NCBI GenBank assembly: GCA_002325245.1
Contig: DCRR01000017.1
Location: forward strand, 18,735-26,412
Length of the DNA: 7,678 nucleotides
Reading direction: 5' to 3'
Source of the DNA: Microbacteriaceae bacterium UBA1487
GTDB lineage: Bacteria; Actinomycetota; Actinomycetes; Actinomycetales; Microbacteriaceae
In this document: piece by piece, positions 1 to 5,863 of the stretch
Layout of the letters: each line of letters begins with the position of its first letter
Position numbering within the stretch: the first letter of the stretch is position 1
The notes under the pieces: generated by a model
What the model was told of the DNA's origin: nothing
Database searches by the model: none
What the model saw: only the letters and a program-made list of their open reading frames with translations
Translations under genes and position numbers: made by a program

Positions 1-594
1 ACCGGCGGCGGGGGAGCGAACCCCGACTTCGTCGCCCGCCTCGAGGCGGGCGACACCAGCGCCGACGAGCAGACCTCGCCGCGCTCCGTCTACCGCACGG
101 CGTACGTCGCGCATCCGGAGCGCATCGAGCACGAGGATCTCTGGGTCGCCTCGATGCTCACCACCAAGACCGGCATCGACAACTACCCGGGCGACGCGCG
201 CGTCGTCGAAGCCTGGCCCGGGTTCGCGCCCGGAGGTCGCGGCGTGCTCAACACGATGTCGCCCGACCACTTCGACACGACGGCGATCGTCGACCTGCCG
301 AGCAAGCCGCCCGTGCTGTGGGTGCGCGGCACCGCCGACGCGATCGTCTCGGACGCCTCGTTCTTCGACCTGAACATGCTCGGGCAGGTCGGGGCCGTCC
401 CCGGCTGGCCGGGCGCCGATGTCGCCCCGCCGCAGCCGATGGTCACCCAGACCCGTGAGGTGCTGGAGCGCTACGCGCAGGCCGGGGGGTCGTATCGCGA
501 ACTCGCCTTCGAGGACTGCGGGCACTCGCCCCACCTCGAACAGCCCGCCGAGTTCGATTCGGCCTTCGCCGCGCACATTGCGGCGGCCGAGTAG
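1..594 (+). CDS. Alpha/beta hydrolase, C-terminal part (5' end outside window)
   Basis: The frame is open from base 1 to the TAG at 592-594 (197 residues visible), so the true start lies upstream. The visible part looks like the cap region and C-terminal half of an alpha/beta hydrolase. A beta-strand leading into VLWVRGTADAIVSD (codons 105-118) offers the usual acidic catalytic residue at Asp113 (bases 337-339). CGHSPHLEQP gives the catalytic His at codon 175 (523-525), 23 residues from the C-terminus, which is the normal place. No GxSxG nucleophile elbow is visible; in this fold it precedes the cap and would lie before the window. Substrate cannot be assigned. A start inside the window (ATG at 154) would remove conserved sequence and is unlikely. 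The gene is followed by an inverted repeat and then ispG, which has its own promoter. Confidence 0.85.
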   Translation, partial: TGGGGANPDFVARLEAGDTSADEQTSPRSVYRTAYVAHPERIEHEDLWVASMLTTKTGIDNYPGDARVVEAWPGFAPGGRGVLNTMSPDHFDTTAIVDLPSKPPVLWVRGTADAIVSDASFFDLNMLGQVGAVPGWPGADVAPPQPMVTQTREVLERYAQAGGSYRELAFEDCGHSPHLEQPAEFDSAFAAHIAAAE

Positions 595-601
595 CGGTGC
601 G

Positions 602-640
602 CGCTGTGACGGGGTCGTGTCGCGCGACCCCGCCACAGCG
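602..640. terminator. GC-rich inverted repeat, possible terminator after the hydrolase
   Basis: Two 16-base arms (602-617 and 625-640) are complementary except at one position and enclose a 7-base loop. The imperfect pair is A609/C633 on the + strand; read from the - strand it becomes a U-G wobble. No T-run follows, so if it terminates transcription it is of the T-less, high-GC actinobacterial kind. It lies 8 bases after the hydrolase stop and just upstream of the ispG -10 box. A protein-binding or spacer role is also possible. Confidence 0.45.
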
Positions 641-659
641 AGTCCTGTGCTGCGACCCG

Positions 660-673
660 TAGGCTGGGGTCTG
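660..673 (+). promoter_or_regulatory. Candidate leaderless promoter (-10 TAGGCT) of ispG
   Basis: TAGGCT at 660-665 fits the actinobacterial TANNNT -10 consensus. Seven bases separate it from the GTG at 673, so transcription would begin at the G of the start codon and give a leaderless mRNA. There is no Shine-Dalgarno sequence before this GTG, which fits that reading. I see no good -35 box; the expected position (about 637-642) overlaps the right arm of the upstream inverted repeat. The same TAGGCT-N7-GTG arrangement recurs before proS. Confidence 0.55.
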
Positions 674-1824
674 TGCCTGCACTGAACATTGGGATGCCGA
701 AGTCCGCCCCCGAGACCCTTGCCCCGCGACGGAAGTCGCGTCAGATCAAGGTCGGCAAGGTGCTGGTGGGCGGCGATGCGCCCGTCAGCGTCCAGTCGAT
801 GACGACGACCCCGACGACGAACATCAACGCGACCCTGCAGCAGATCGCGGAGCTCACGGCTTCCGGCTGCGATATCGTGCGCGTCGCCGTACCGAGCCAG
901 GACGACGCGGATGTGCTGCACATCATCGCCAAGAAGAGCCAGATCCCGGTCATCGCCGACATCCACTTCCAGCCGAAGTACGTGTTCCAGGCGATCGACG
1001 CCGGATGCGCCGCTGTGCGCGTCAACCCCGGCAACATCCGCAAGTTCGACGACCAGGTCGGCGCCATCGCCAAGGCCGCCAAGGACGCGGGCGTGAGCCT
1101 GCGCATCGGCGTCAACGCTGGCAGCCTCGACCCGCGCCTGCTCCAGAAGTACGGCAAGGCCACCCCCGAGGCGCTCGTCGAGAGCGCTGTCTGGGAGGCC
1201 TCGCTGTTCGAGGAGCACGACTTCCACGACTTCAAGATCTCGGTCAAGCACAACGACCCGATCGTCATGGTCAAGGCCTACCGTCAGCTCGCCGAACGCG
1301 GCGACTGGCCGCTGCACCTCGGCGTGACCGAGGCCGGCCCCGCCTTCCAGGGCACGATCAAGAGCGCGACCGCGTTCGGCATCCTGCTGGGGGAGGGCAT
1401 CGGGGACACCATCCGCGTCTCGCTGTCGGCTCCGCCCGCCGAAGAGGTCAAGGTGGGGCTGCAGATCCTGCAGTCGCTCAACCTGCGCGAGCGCAAGCTC
1501 GAGATCGTCTCCTGCCCCTCCTGCGGTCGCGCCCAGGTCGACGTCTACACGCTCGCCGACGAGGTCACCGCGGGGCTCGAGGGCATGAGCGTGCCGCTGC
1601 GCGTCGCGGTCATGGGCTGCGTTGTCAACGGTCCCGGTGAGGCCCGTGAGGCCGACCTGGGCGTCGCCTCGGGCAACGGCAAGGGCCAGATCTTCGTCAA
1701 GGGCGAGGTCATCAAGACTGTTCCGGAGTCGGAGATCGTGGCGACGCTGATCGAGGAGGCCAATCGGATCGCTGCCGAGATGCCCGCCGGGGAGAGCGGA
1801 ACTCCCGAAGTCGTCACCGCCTGA
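673..1824 (+). CDS. ispG: 4-hydroxy-3-methylbut-2-en-1-yl diphosphate synthase (IspG/GcpE)
   Basis: 383 residues, normal for the short bacterial form. IspG converts 2-C-methyl-D-erythritol 2,4-cyclodiphosphate to HMBPP in the cytosolic MEP isoprenoid pathway, using a reduced flavodoxin or ferredoxin. The N-terminal TIM-barrel half shows the family signatures PVSVQSMTTTPT, PVIADIHF and RVNPGNI. The C-terminal cluster domain supplies the [4Fe-4S] ligands: C281 and C284 in CPSCGR, C316 in MGCVVNGPGEA, and the unusual fourth ligand E323 in the same motif. All key residues are present, so the enzyme should be active. The GTG at 673 is preferred because of the leaderless -10 box; the ATG at 694 (codon 8) has no Shine-Dalgarno sequence. 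The gene ends 202 bases before the surface-protein operon, with no strong terminator between them. Confidence 0.98.
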   Translation: MPALNIGMPKSAPETLAPRRKSRQIKVGKVLVGGDAPVSVQSMTTTPTTNINATLQQIAELTASGCDIVRVAVPSQDDADVLHIIAKKSQIPVIADIHFQPKYVFQAIDAGCAAVRVNPGNIRKFDDQVGAIAKAAKDAGVSLRIGVNAGSLDPRLLQKYGKATPEALVESAVWEASLFEEHDFHDFKISVKHNDPIVMVKAYRQLAERGDWPLHLGVTEAGPAFQGTIKSATAFGILLGEGIGDTIRVSLSAPPAEEVKVGLQILQSLNLRERKLEIVSCPSCGRAQVDVYTLADEVTAGLEGMSVPLRVAVMGCVVNGPGEAREADLGVASGNGKGQIFVKGEVIKTVPESEIVATLIEEANRIAAEMPAGESGTPEVVTA

Positions 1825-1877
1825 TTCACAAGACTTCCTCACGAATCCACCCCCAAAACCGGGGCCGGGCCAGAACT

Positions 1878-1912
1878 TTGATCGATAGACCGTTCGGTCT
1901 ACCCTGGGAGAC
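1878..1912 (+). promoter_or_regulatory. Candidate promoter of the surface-protein operon
   Basis: TTGATC (1878-1883) is a good -35 candidate. A 16-base spacer separates it from TACCCT (1900-1905), which fits the TANNNT -10 form. Transcription would start near 1912, leaving a leader of about 115 bases. The spacer is almost completely occupied by the palindrome at 1886-1901, so a bound repressor would directly block RNA polymerase. The assignment is by eye from consensus resemblance and has not been tested. Confidence 0.5.
1886..1901. promoter_or_regulatory. Perfect TetR-type palindromic operator
   Basis: TAGACCG-TT-CGGTCTA: 7-base arms with no mismatch around a 2-base centre. Palindromes of the AGACCG-NN-CGGTCT kind are typical binding sites for TetR-family repressors. 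It lies between the candidate -35 and -10 boxes and its last two bases overlap the -10. No TetR-family gene is in this window, so the regulator would be encoded elsewhere. The palindrome itself is certain; its use as an operator is inferred from position and symmetry. Confidence 0.6.
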
Positions 1913-2026
1913 ACCCGGACTTACCAACCGGGTTGCCGGTCGAAGCCGACCGGCCCATTGGGAGATCAGGGACTCCATGGGCATGTCTTCGTGCGTTCCT
2001 GATCGCCGACCGCAGGGGGTCAGGAC
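1912..2026 (+). promoter_or_regulatory. Structured 5' leader of the surface-protein operon
   Basis: This non-coding stretch holds three adjacent inverted repeats. Hairpin 1 pairs 1913-1918 with 1928-1933 (6 bp). Hairpin 2 pairs 1935-1942 with 1947-1954 (8 bp, loop AAGC). Hairpin 3 pairs 1953-1958 with 1977-1982 and 1961-1964 with 1973-1976, with a TG bulge and the loop ATCAGGGA. Hairpins 2 and 3 compete for 1953-1954. Six loop bases of hairpin 3 (1965-1970) are complementary to 1998-2003, and 1998-2002 can instead pair with 2020-2024, enclosing the ribosome binding site. This suggests a cis-acting RNA control element, but I recognise no known riboswitch class. Confidence 0.4.
2014..2019 (+). 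promoter_or_regulatory. Ribosome binding site of the first operon gene
   Basis: AGGGGG lies 7 bases before the ATG at 2027 and fixes that start. It lies in the loop of a small hairpin (GACC 2008-2011 with GGTC 2018-2021) and within the larger alternative pairing 1998-2002/2020-2024, so access by ribosomes could depend on leader folding. Confidence 0.65.
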
Positions 2027-2701
2027 ATGGGGCAAAAGATCGAAGCGCGCCGAGCGCGTACACGCAACAGAATCATCGCACTGGGCGCAGCCGGGCTCGT
2101 GCTGGGCGGCGGGATCGCTGCGGGCTCGCTCGCGGCGTGGACCGACGTCGAGTGGGTCACGGGCGGAGTCGACGGCTCCGCGGGAGTGACCGCCTCCACC
2201 TTCGAGGTGGAGCAGAACACCGGCGCGGCAGCGGCGTGGGATCACTTCGAGACCGAGCCGACGGCCAACACCGTCGACTTCAGTGCGGCGGCGGCGACGC
2301 TGACACCGGGCGACACGGTCTACGGCTTCGTGCGGTTGCGCACGCCGGTCGACTCGCTCGGGGGTGAGCTCAGTCTCGTCGCCGACACCGACACCTCGGA
2401 TGCGACCAGTCTCGAGGCGGCGCTCACCTACGGCGCCGTCGTGGTGGATGCGCACACCAGTTGCAACGCGGCCGACTACACCGACGACGCGACGGCCACT
2501 CTGGTGGCGCTCGGCTCGGCGCTGGACAGCGACGGGGCGGCCACGTTCGACCTCGCCGCCGCGACGGCCACCCTGCCGGGGACCGAGCAGACGGTCTGCT
2601 TCGCGCTCACCTTCCCGGCGAGCTACGCGAGCGACGACTCACTCCAAGGTGAGACCGCGACGCCGGTGTGGCACTTCGACGCGATCTCGGTCGCGCCGTA
2701 G
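2027..2701 (+). CDS. Exported protein with SipW-type alternate signal peptide (TasA/camelysin-like)
   Basis: 224 residues. A basic N-terminus (RRARTRNR, residues 8-15) is followed by a hydrophobic segment (16-37) and the motif GSLAAWTDVEWV at residues 33-44. This corresponds to the [A]-[FW]-[ST]-D region of signal peptides cleaved by SipW-like peptidases, as in Bacillus TasA and CalY; cleavage after A37 is expected. The mature part is small, acidic and threonine/alanine-rich, with predicted beta-strands (TPGDTVYGFVRLRT, GGELSLVAD, TVCFALTFPA) and a TPVWHFDAISV end. C146 and C191 could form a disulfide. No membrane anchor or sorting signal is present, so the product is probably secreted or assembled extracellularly. 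It most resembles the actinobacterial alternate-signal exported protein families. It is the first gene of the operon, with its own promoter and leader. The SipW dependence is well supported by the motif and by the peptidase gene next to it; fibre formation is only an analogy. Confidence 0.85.
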   Translation: MGQKIEARRARTRNRIIALGAAGLVLGGGIAAGSLAAWTDVEWVTGGVDGSAGVTASTFEVEQNTGAAAAWDHFETEPTANTVDFSAAAATLTPGDTVYGFVRLRTPVDSLGGELSLVADTDTSDATSLEAALTYGAVVVDAHTSCNAADYTDDATATLVALGSALDSDGAATFDLAAATATLPGTEQTVCFALTFPASYASDDSLQGETATPVWHFDAISVAP

Positions 2702-2721
2702 TCCGCACCTCGCCTGCCGAG

Positions 2722-3291
2722 ATGTCGATGACACTTCTGCGGTCGCCCGTGGCTCACGGGCGACGGCCCCGCCGATCGCGCGCGACCGCGGTGGTCGCGG
2801 GCGCCAAGACGGCGATCATCACGATCGCCGGACTGCTCGGGCTCGTCATGGTGCTCGCGAGCATCGCGCCGGCGTTCGGCATCTCGATGGTGCGGCTCGA
2901 GACGGGCTCGATGGCGCCCACCTACCCCGCGGGCGCACTGCTCGTGGTGCGCGACGCGAGTGCCGACGAGCTGGCCGTCGGCGACGTGGTGACCGTGACA
3001 CGAGCGGGGCACGCCCCCATCACCCACCGCATCGTCGACCTCGAGACGGCCGGGGACGGAGCCGCTCTGACACTGCGCGGCGATGCCAATACGAGCGACG
3101 ACCCGCAGCCGTATCTGGTGCAGCGAGTCGGCCTAGTCGTCGGCGGGGTTCCGGGTATCGGGGCGCTCGTCGGCGCTGCACAGCAGCCCGCCGGTGTCAT
3201 CGCGCTGAGCAGCGTCGCCGCCGGCGTCGTGCTGTGGGCGTGGTGGCCGCCGCGTCGTCGTCCCGACCATCGGGCGGAGCCGGCGTCATGA
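2722..3291 (+). CDS. SipW-like signal peptidase I (Ser-His type)
   Basis: 189 residues from the ATG at 2722. Membrane-bound endopeptidase that removes signal peptides on the outer face of the membrane. There is a basic N-terminus, a membrane segment (about 31-53), nucleophile S63 in TGSMAPTYPAG, then GDVVTV, general-base H102 in THRIV, and RGDANTSDD (D121, N123, D126/D127). A second membrane segment lies near the C-terminus (about 153-174) before a basic tail. The histidine where the usual bacterial peptidase has lysine places it in the SipW/archaeal/ER class. The common SGSM box reads TGSM here. The start is uncertain: ATG 2728 is possible, and GTG 2668 would overlap the previous gene by 34 bases, with AAGGTGAG (2646-2653) 14 bases upstream. 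None has a well-spaced Shine-Dalgarno sequence. It probably processes the products of the first and fourth operon genes. Its stop overlaps the next start (ATGA). Confidence 0.9.
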   Translation: MSMTLLRSPVAHGRRPRRSRATAVVAGAKTAIITIAGLLGLVMVLASIAPAFGISMVRLETGSMAPTYPAGALLVVRDASADELAVGDVVTVTRAGHAPITHRIVDLETAGDGAALTLRGDANTSDDPQPYLVQRVGLVVGGVPGIGALVGAAQQPAGVIALSSVAAGVVLWAWWPPRRRPDHRAEPAS

Positions 3292-4004
3292 GTGCGACGC
3301 TCCGCGGCGGTCTCTCCGTGGGCGGTGCGCTGACCGTCGCCGCGATGCTCACCGTCGGCGGTGCGGCCGCGCCCGCGGCGGCCGACATCATCGACGACGG
3401 CGCCTCGAGCCTGCTCTGGATCGATGCCGCGCCTGTCACCATCGCGGCCGAGCTTCAACCGGGTGATCGCGTCTACTGGTCGTTCACGACCGGACTCTCG
3501 GATGCGACCGACGGCGAGCTGTGGATGACCGTGCGGCACTCCGGAGAGCTGGCCGCGCATCCGGAGGGCCTGCGGATCGAGATCCGCGAGTGCTCGACCG
3601 CATGGGTGGTCCCGGCCGACGCCGCCGACGAGGCGACGTGCGCGGGTGTCGCGACGACGGCTCTCACCGATCGCGCGTTCGCCGCCATCGGCGCCGACGA
3701 GCTCTGGTCGCTCGGAGCGCTCGCCAACGACAGCGAGCGTCACTTCCTCGCCACGATCAGCTTTCCCGACCTCGCCCCGAGTGAGCTTCAGGCGACCTCG
3801 GCGAGTTTCGACATCGAGTTCCGGGCCGCCGGCGACACCGAGGGGATAGGCGGCGGCTCGGGTCAGCCCTCCCCGAGCATCGCGCTCACCGGGGTCAACC
3901 CGGCCGCTGCTCTCGCGCTCGCCGCCATCCTGCTCGGTGCGGGCGGGCTGATCGTCGCCGCGGCGCGGGCCCGGTTCGCGCGCACGTCGGAGGCCCGCTC
4001 GTGA
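3288..4004 (+). CDS. Sec-exported, C-terminally membrane-anchored surface protein
   Basis: 238 residues; I do not recognise a named family. A conventional Sec signal peptide covers residues 1-32, with an AAA cleavage site before D33. The extracellular part (33-195) has a PGDRVYW strand, a DGELWMTV strand, cysteines C102 and C118, and an ISFPDL...SFDIEFRAA end. These follow the same order as elements of the first operon protein, suggesting a distant shared domain. A glycine-rich linker leads to IALTG (198-202), one membrane segment (about 206-226) and a basic tail (RARFARTSEARS). That layout matches a wall-sorting signal, and IALTG is close to the LAxTG motif of class E sortases, though the first residue is Ile rather than Leu. 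It may be simply membrane-anchored. GGAG at 3276-3279 is 8 bases before the ATG, and both ends overlap neighbours by 4 bases, implying coupled translation. Possible role: an anchor for the SipW-processed partners (inference). Confidence 0.85.
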   Translation: MSATLRGGLSVGGALTVAAMLTVGGAAAPAAADIIDDGASSLLWIDAAPVTIAAELQPGDRVYWSFTTGLSDATDGELWMTVRHSGELAAHPEGLRIEIRECSTAWVVPADAADEATCAGVATTALTDRAFAAIGADELWSLGALANDSERHFLATISFPDLAPSELQATSASFDIEFRAAGDTEGIGGGSGQPSPSIALTGVNPAAALALAAILLGAGGLIVAAARARFARTSEARS

Positions 4005-5830
4005 ACGCGCACGACGGCAGTCGAGCACGTCGCGGCGCCTCGATCGCGGTCGCCGGGCTCGCCCTCACCTCGATCGTCGCCACCGGACTGGTCGGCGGCT
4101 CCACGGCGGCGTGGACCGACAGCGAGTGGGTCGAGACCGCATCCGCCGGGCTCGATTGCACGGCTCCGGGCCTCGGCACCAGCACGGCCGCGGGCACCAT
4201 GCTCGGCGGCGAACTGCTCGGACTCGACCTTGCGACGATCGTCGAGCTCGACGGCGTGCGCGTCGACAACGACGGAACCGACGCCGCGCCGACGCCGGCG
4301 AGCGCGGATCCAGTGCCCGCATCCGACGCGGAGGCCTGGCGTGACCCGCTCGAGGTCTCCGCCGCGTTCGACGCGATCAATCTGCCGCTCGACGACGTGC
4401 TCGTGCTTCCCCTCGATACGGCGACGGGTGTCTACCACCAGTACGCGCGCGCCTCTGACGATCTCGGCTCGGCTGCCGCGGCGGGCGCGGTGACCGACAC
4501 CGGGGGCATCGCCCTCGATGCGTTCTCCGGCCCGCAGGAGGACCGCCCGAAGTTCGGCACCCTCGAGCTCGGCACCGTTCTCACCGGTGCCACCGGCGAA
4601 GCGCTGTCGGACGCCGTCACCGCGAACCTGACCGACCTTCGGCTGGAGCTCGGTGCGCTCGCGGGCGTCGCGCAGCTGGACGGGTGCGGAGCCGCGTGGA
4701 GCGATGACATCTACGCAGAGCTCCAACGCGACTACGCGATCGCCGGGCTCGACCTCGATGTCGACTCGCCGCTGGTCGGAAGCCTGGTCACCTCGGTGCA
4801 GTCCACGCTCACCGCACTCGAAGGGGCGGTCGCCGCCCTGTCCGGCGACGCCGGACTCACGAACGCCCTGGCGTCAGGAGTGCTCGGCTCGCTCTCCGGC
4901 GTGCTCGGGGCACTCGGGGTGGGCACCCCCTCGGCGACCGTGGCGGTCACGGTCGACTTCTCGGTGGTCGATGCGTTGCTCGACGACACGATCAGCGATG
5001 ACGAGGGCATCGTCGAGATCGACCTCGCCACCGGAACCATCGGCGTCGACCTCGCAGCTCTGCTCGGCGAGCAGTACGGCACCGACGGACTCAACGGTCT
5101 CGACCCCAACACTGAGCTGCTCATCAACGAGGCGGTGCTCACCGCGCTCACCGACGCGGTCTCGGCCGCCCTCGCCGGCTGGGTCGCCGACGTGGTCTCC
5201 GCCATCGAGTCCGCGCTCGATCTTGTCCAGGTGAGCGTCGCGGTCACCGTGCCGGTCAGCGTGACGGTCGTGGTCACGACGGTGAACCTCGGCAACCTGG
5301 TGATCAACATCGACGGCTCGCTTGATGAGCTGCTGGCCGGCTCCGGCACGATCGACGCCAGCCTCGGACTGGGCTCATGCGGGCTGGTCTGCGCGGCCGT
5401 GTCGACGATCGTCAACGGTGTGCTCACCGGCGTCGAGGGCTCGATCGCGGCGCTCGGGCCCGTCGTCGGCGGCCTCGTCCAGACCGCGCTGTCGACCGCG
5501 ACCGGTCCGCTCGTCGCCGCGCTCGAGTCGACCCTGTCGACGACCTCCGCGGCGCTCATCGGGGTGCTCGGGGGCACGCTCGGCGGACTGTTCGGCACCG
5601 ACGGGATCCTCTCGGTGCTGGTCAACGCGCAGAACGATCCGGACCCGGCGGTCCTCGGAGCGGGCGCCGAGCCGCCGTCCTGGGCGAGCATCCCGGGGGC
5701 TCCGAGCAGCGCTCCCTTCGACAGCGGGCGCTACGACGTCGCGGCGCTCGTCATCGGAGTGGTGGGCGCGATCAACGCCGTCGAGGTGGTGCTCGCCCGG
5801 GCTTCCGTCGGGGGCAACGAGATCGACTGA
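4001..5830 (+). CDS. Large SipW-type exported protein, choice-of-anchor G-like
   Basis: 609 residues. The basic N-terminus (RARR), hydrophobic core (13-37) and GSTAAWTDSEWV at residues 33-44 match the first operon protein at exactly the same residue positions, so the same peptidase should cleave it, probably after A37. The body is acidic, rich in Ala, Gly, Leu, Val and Thr, and almost lysine-poor. It has amphipathic helical stretches (GVLGSLSGVLGALGVG, about 290-310) and alternating Val/Thr beta-segments (about 408-430). Cysteines are C53, C229, C460 and C464. The C-terminus, SGRYDVAALVIGVVGAINAVEVVLARASVGGNEID split over residues 575-609, resembles the end of the choice-of-anchor G surface protein family. 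Unlike many of those, it has no sorting signal or membrane segment after it. GGAGG at 3989-3993 is 7 bases before the GTG, which overlaps the previous stop (GTGA). Family assignment is from memory of the C-terminal pattern and is moderate. Confidence 0.85.
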   Translation: MNAHDGSRARRGASIAVAGLALTSIVATGLVGGSTAAWTDSEWVETASAGLDCTAPGLGTSTAAGTMLGGELLGLDLATIVELDGVRVDNDGTDAAPTPASADPVPASDAEAWRDPLEVSAAFDAINLPLDDVLVLPLDTATGVYHQYARASDDLGSAAAAGAVTDTGGIALDAFSGPQEDRPKFGTLELGTVLTGATGEALSDAVTANLTDLRLELGALAGVAQLDGCGAAWSDDIYAELQRDYAIAGLDLDVDSPLVGSLVTSVQSTLTALEGAVAALSGDAGLTNALASGVLGSLSGVLGALGVGTPSATVAVTVDFSVVDALLDDTISDDEGIVEIDLATGTIGVDLAALLGEQYGTDGLNGLDPNTELLINEAVLTALTDAVSAALAGWVADVVSAIESALDLVQVSVAVTVPVSVTVVVTTVNLGNLVINIDGSLDELLAGSGTIDASLGLGSCGLVCAAVSTIVNGVLTGVEGSIAALGPVVGGLVQTALSTATGPLVAALESTLSTTSAALIGVLGGTLGGLFGTDGILSVLVNAQNDPDPAVLGAGAEPPSWASIPGAPSSAPFDSGRYDVAALVIGVVGAINAVEVVLARASVGGNEID

Positions 5831-5863
5831 GCCGGACGTGTCGCGCGGATAGGCTGTACGCCG
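5827..5863 (+). promoter_or_regulatory. Candidate leaderless promoter of proS
   Basis: TAGGCT at 5850-5855 is a TANNNT -10 box, 7 bases before the GTG at 5863, giving a transcript that starts at the start codon. CTGAGC (5827-5832), 17 bases upstream, is a weak -35 candidate with 3 of 6 consensus bases, and it contains the stop codon of the preceding gene. No Shine-Dalgarno sequence and no terminator are visible in this 32-base gap, so read-through from the surface-protein operon is also possible. Confidence 0.55.

Noticed and set aside
1850..1864. Possible terminator of ispG (CCCC...GGGG)
   Set aside because: Only four base pairs and no T-run; too weak to call.
1977..2189. Possible upstream reading frame starting ATG 1977 with AGGGA four bases before it, overlapping the first operon gene
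   Set aside because: The ATG lies in the stem of hairpin 3, spacing is short, and the product continues as a shadow of the main gene. A regulatory upstream frame cannot be excluded, but support is too thin for a feature.
1826..2455. Open frame of 209 codons on the - strand covering the leader and first operon gene
   Set aside because: It runs antisense through the palindrome, promoter and signal-peptide coding region, and its translation is low-complexity Arg-rich.
3863..4726. Open frame of 287 codons on the - strand across the anchored and large surface protein genes
   Set aside because: Arg/Gly/Ala-rich composition, no motif, and it crosses a real gene junction; typical shadow in GC-rich DNA.
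5377..5862. N-terminal extension of the proS frame
   Set aside because: Arg-rich out-of-frame translation of the large surface protein gene; the conserved synthetase begins at GTG 5863.
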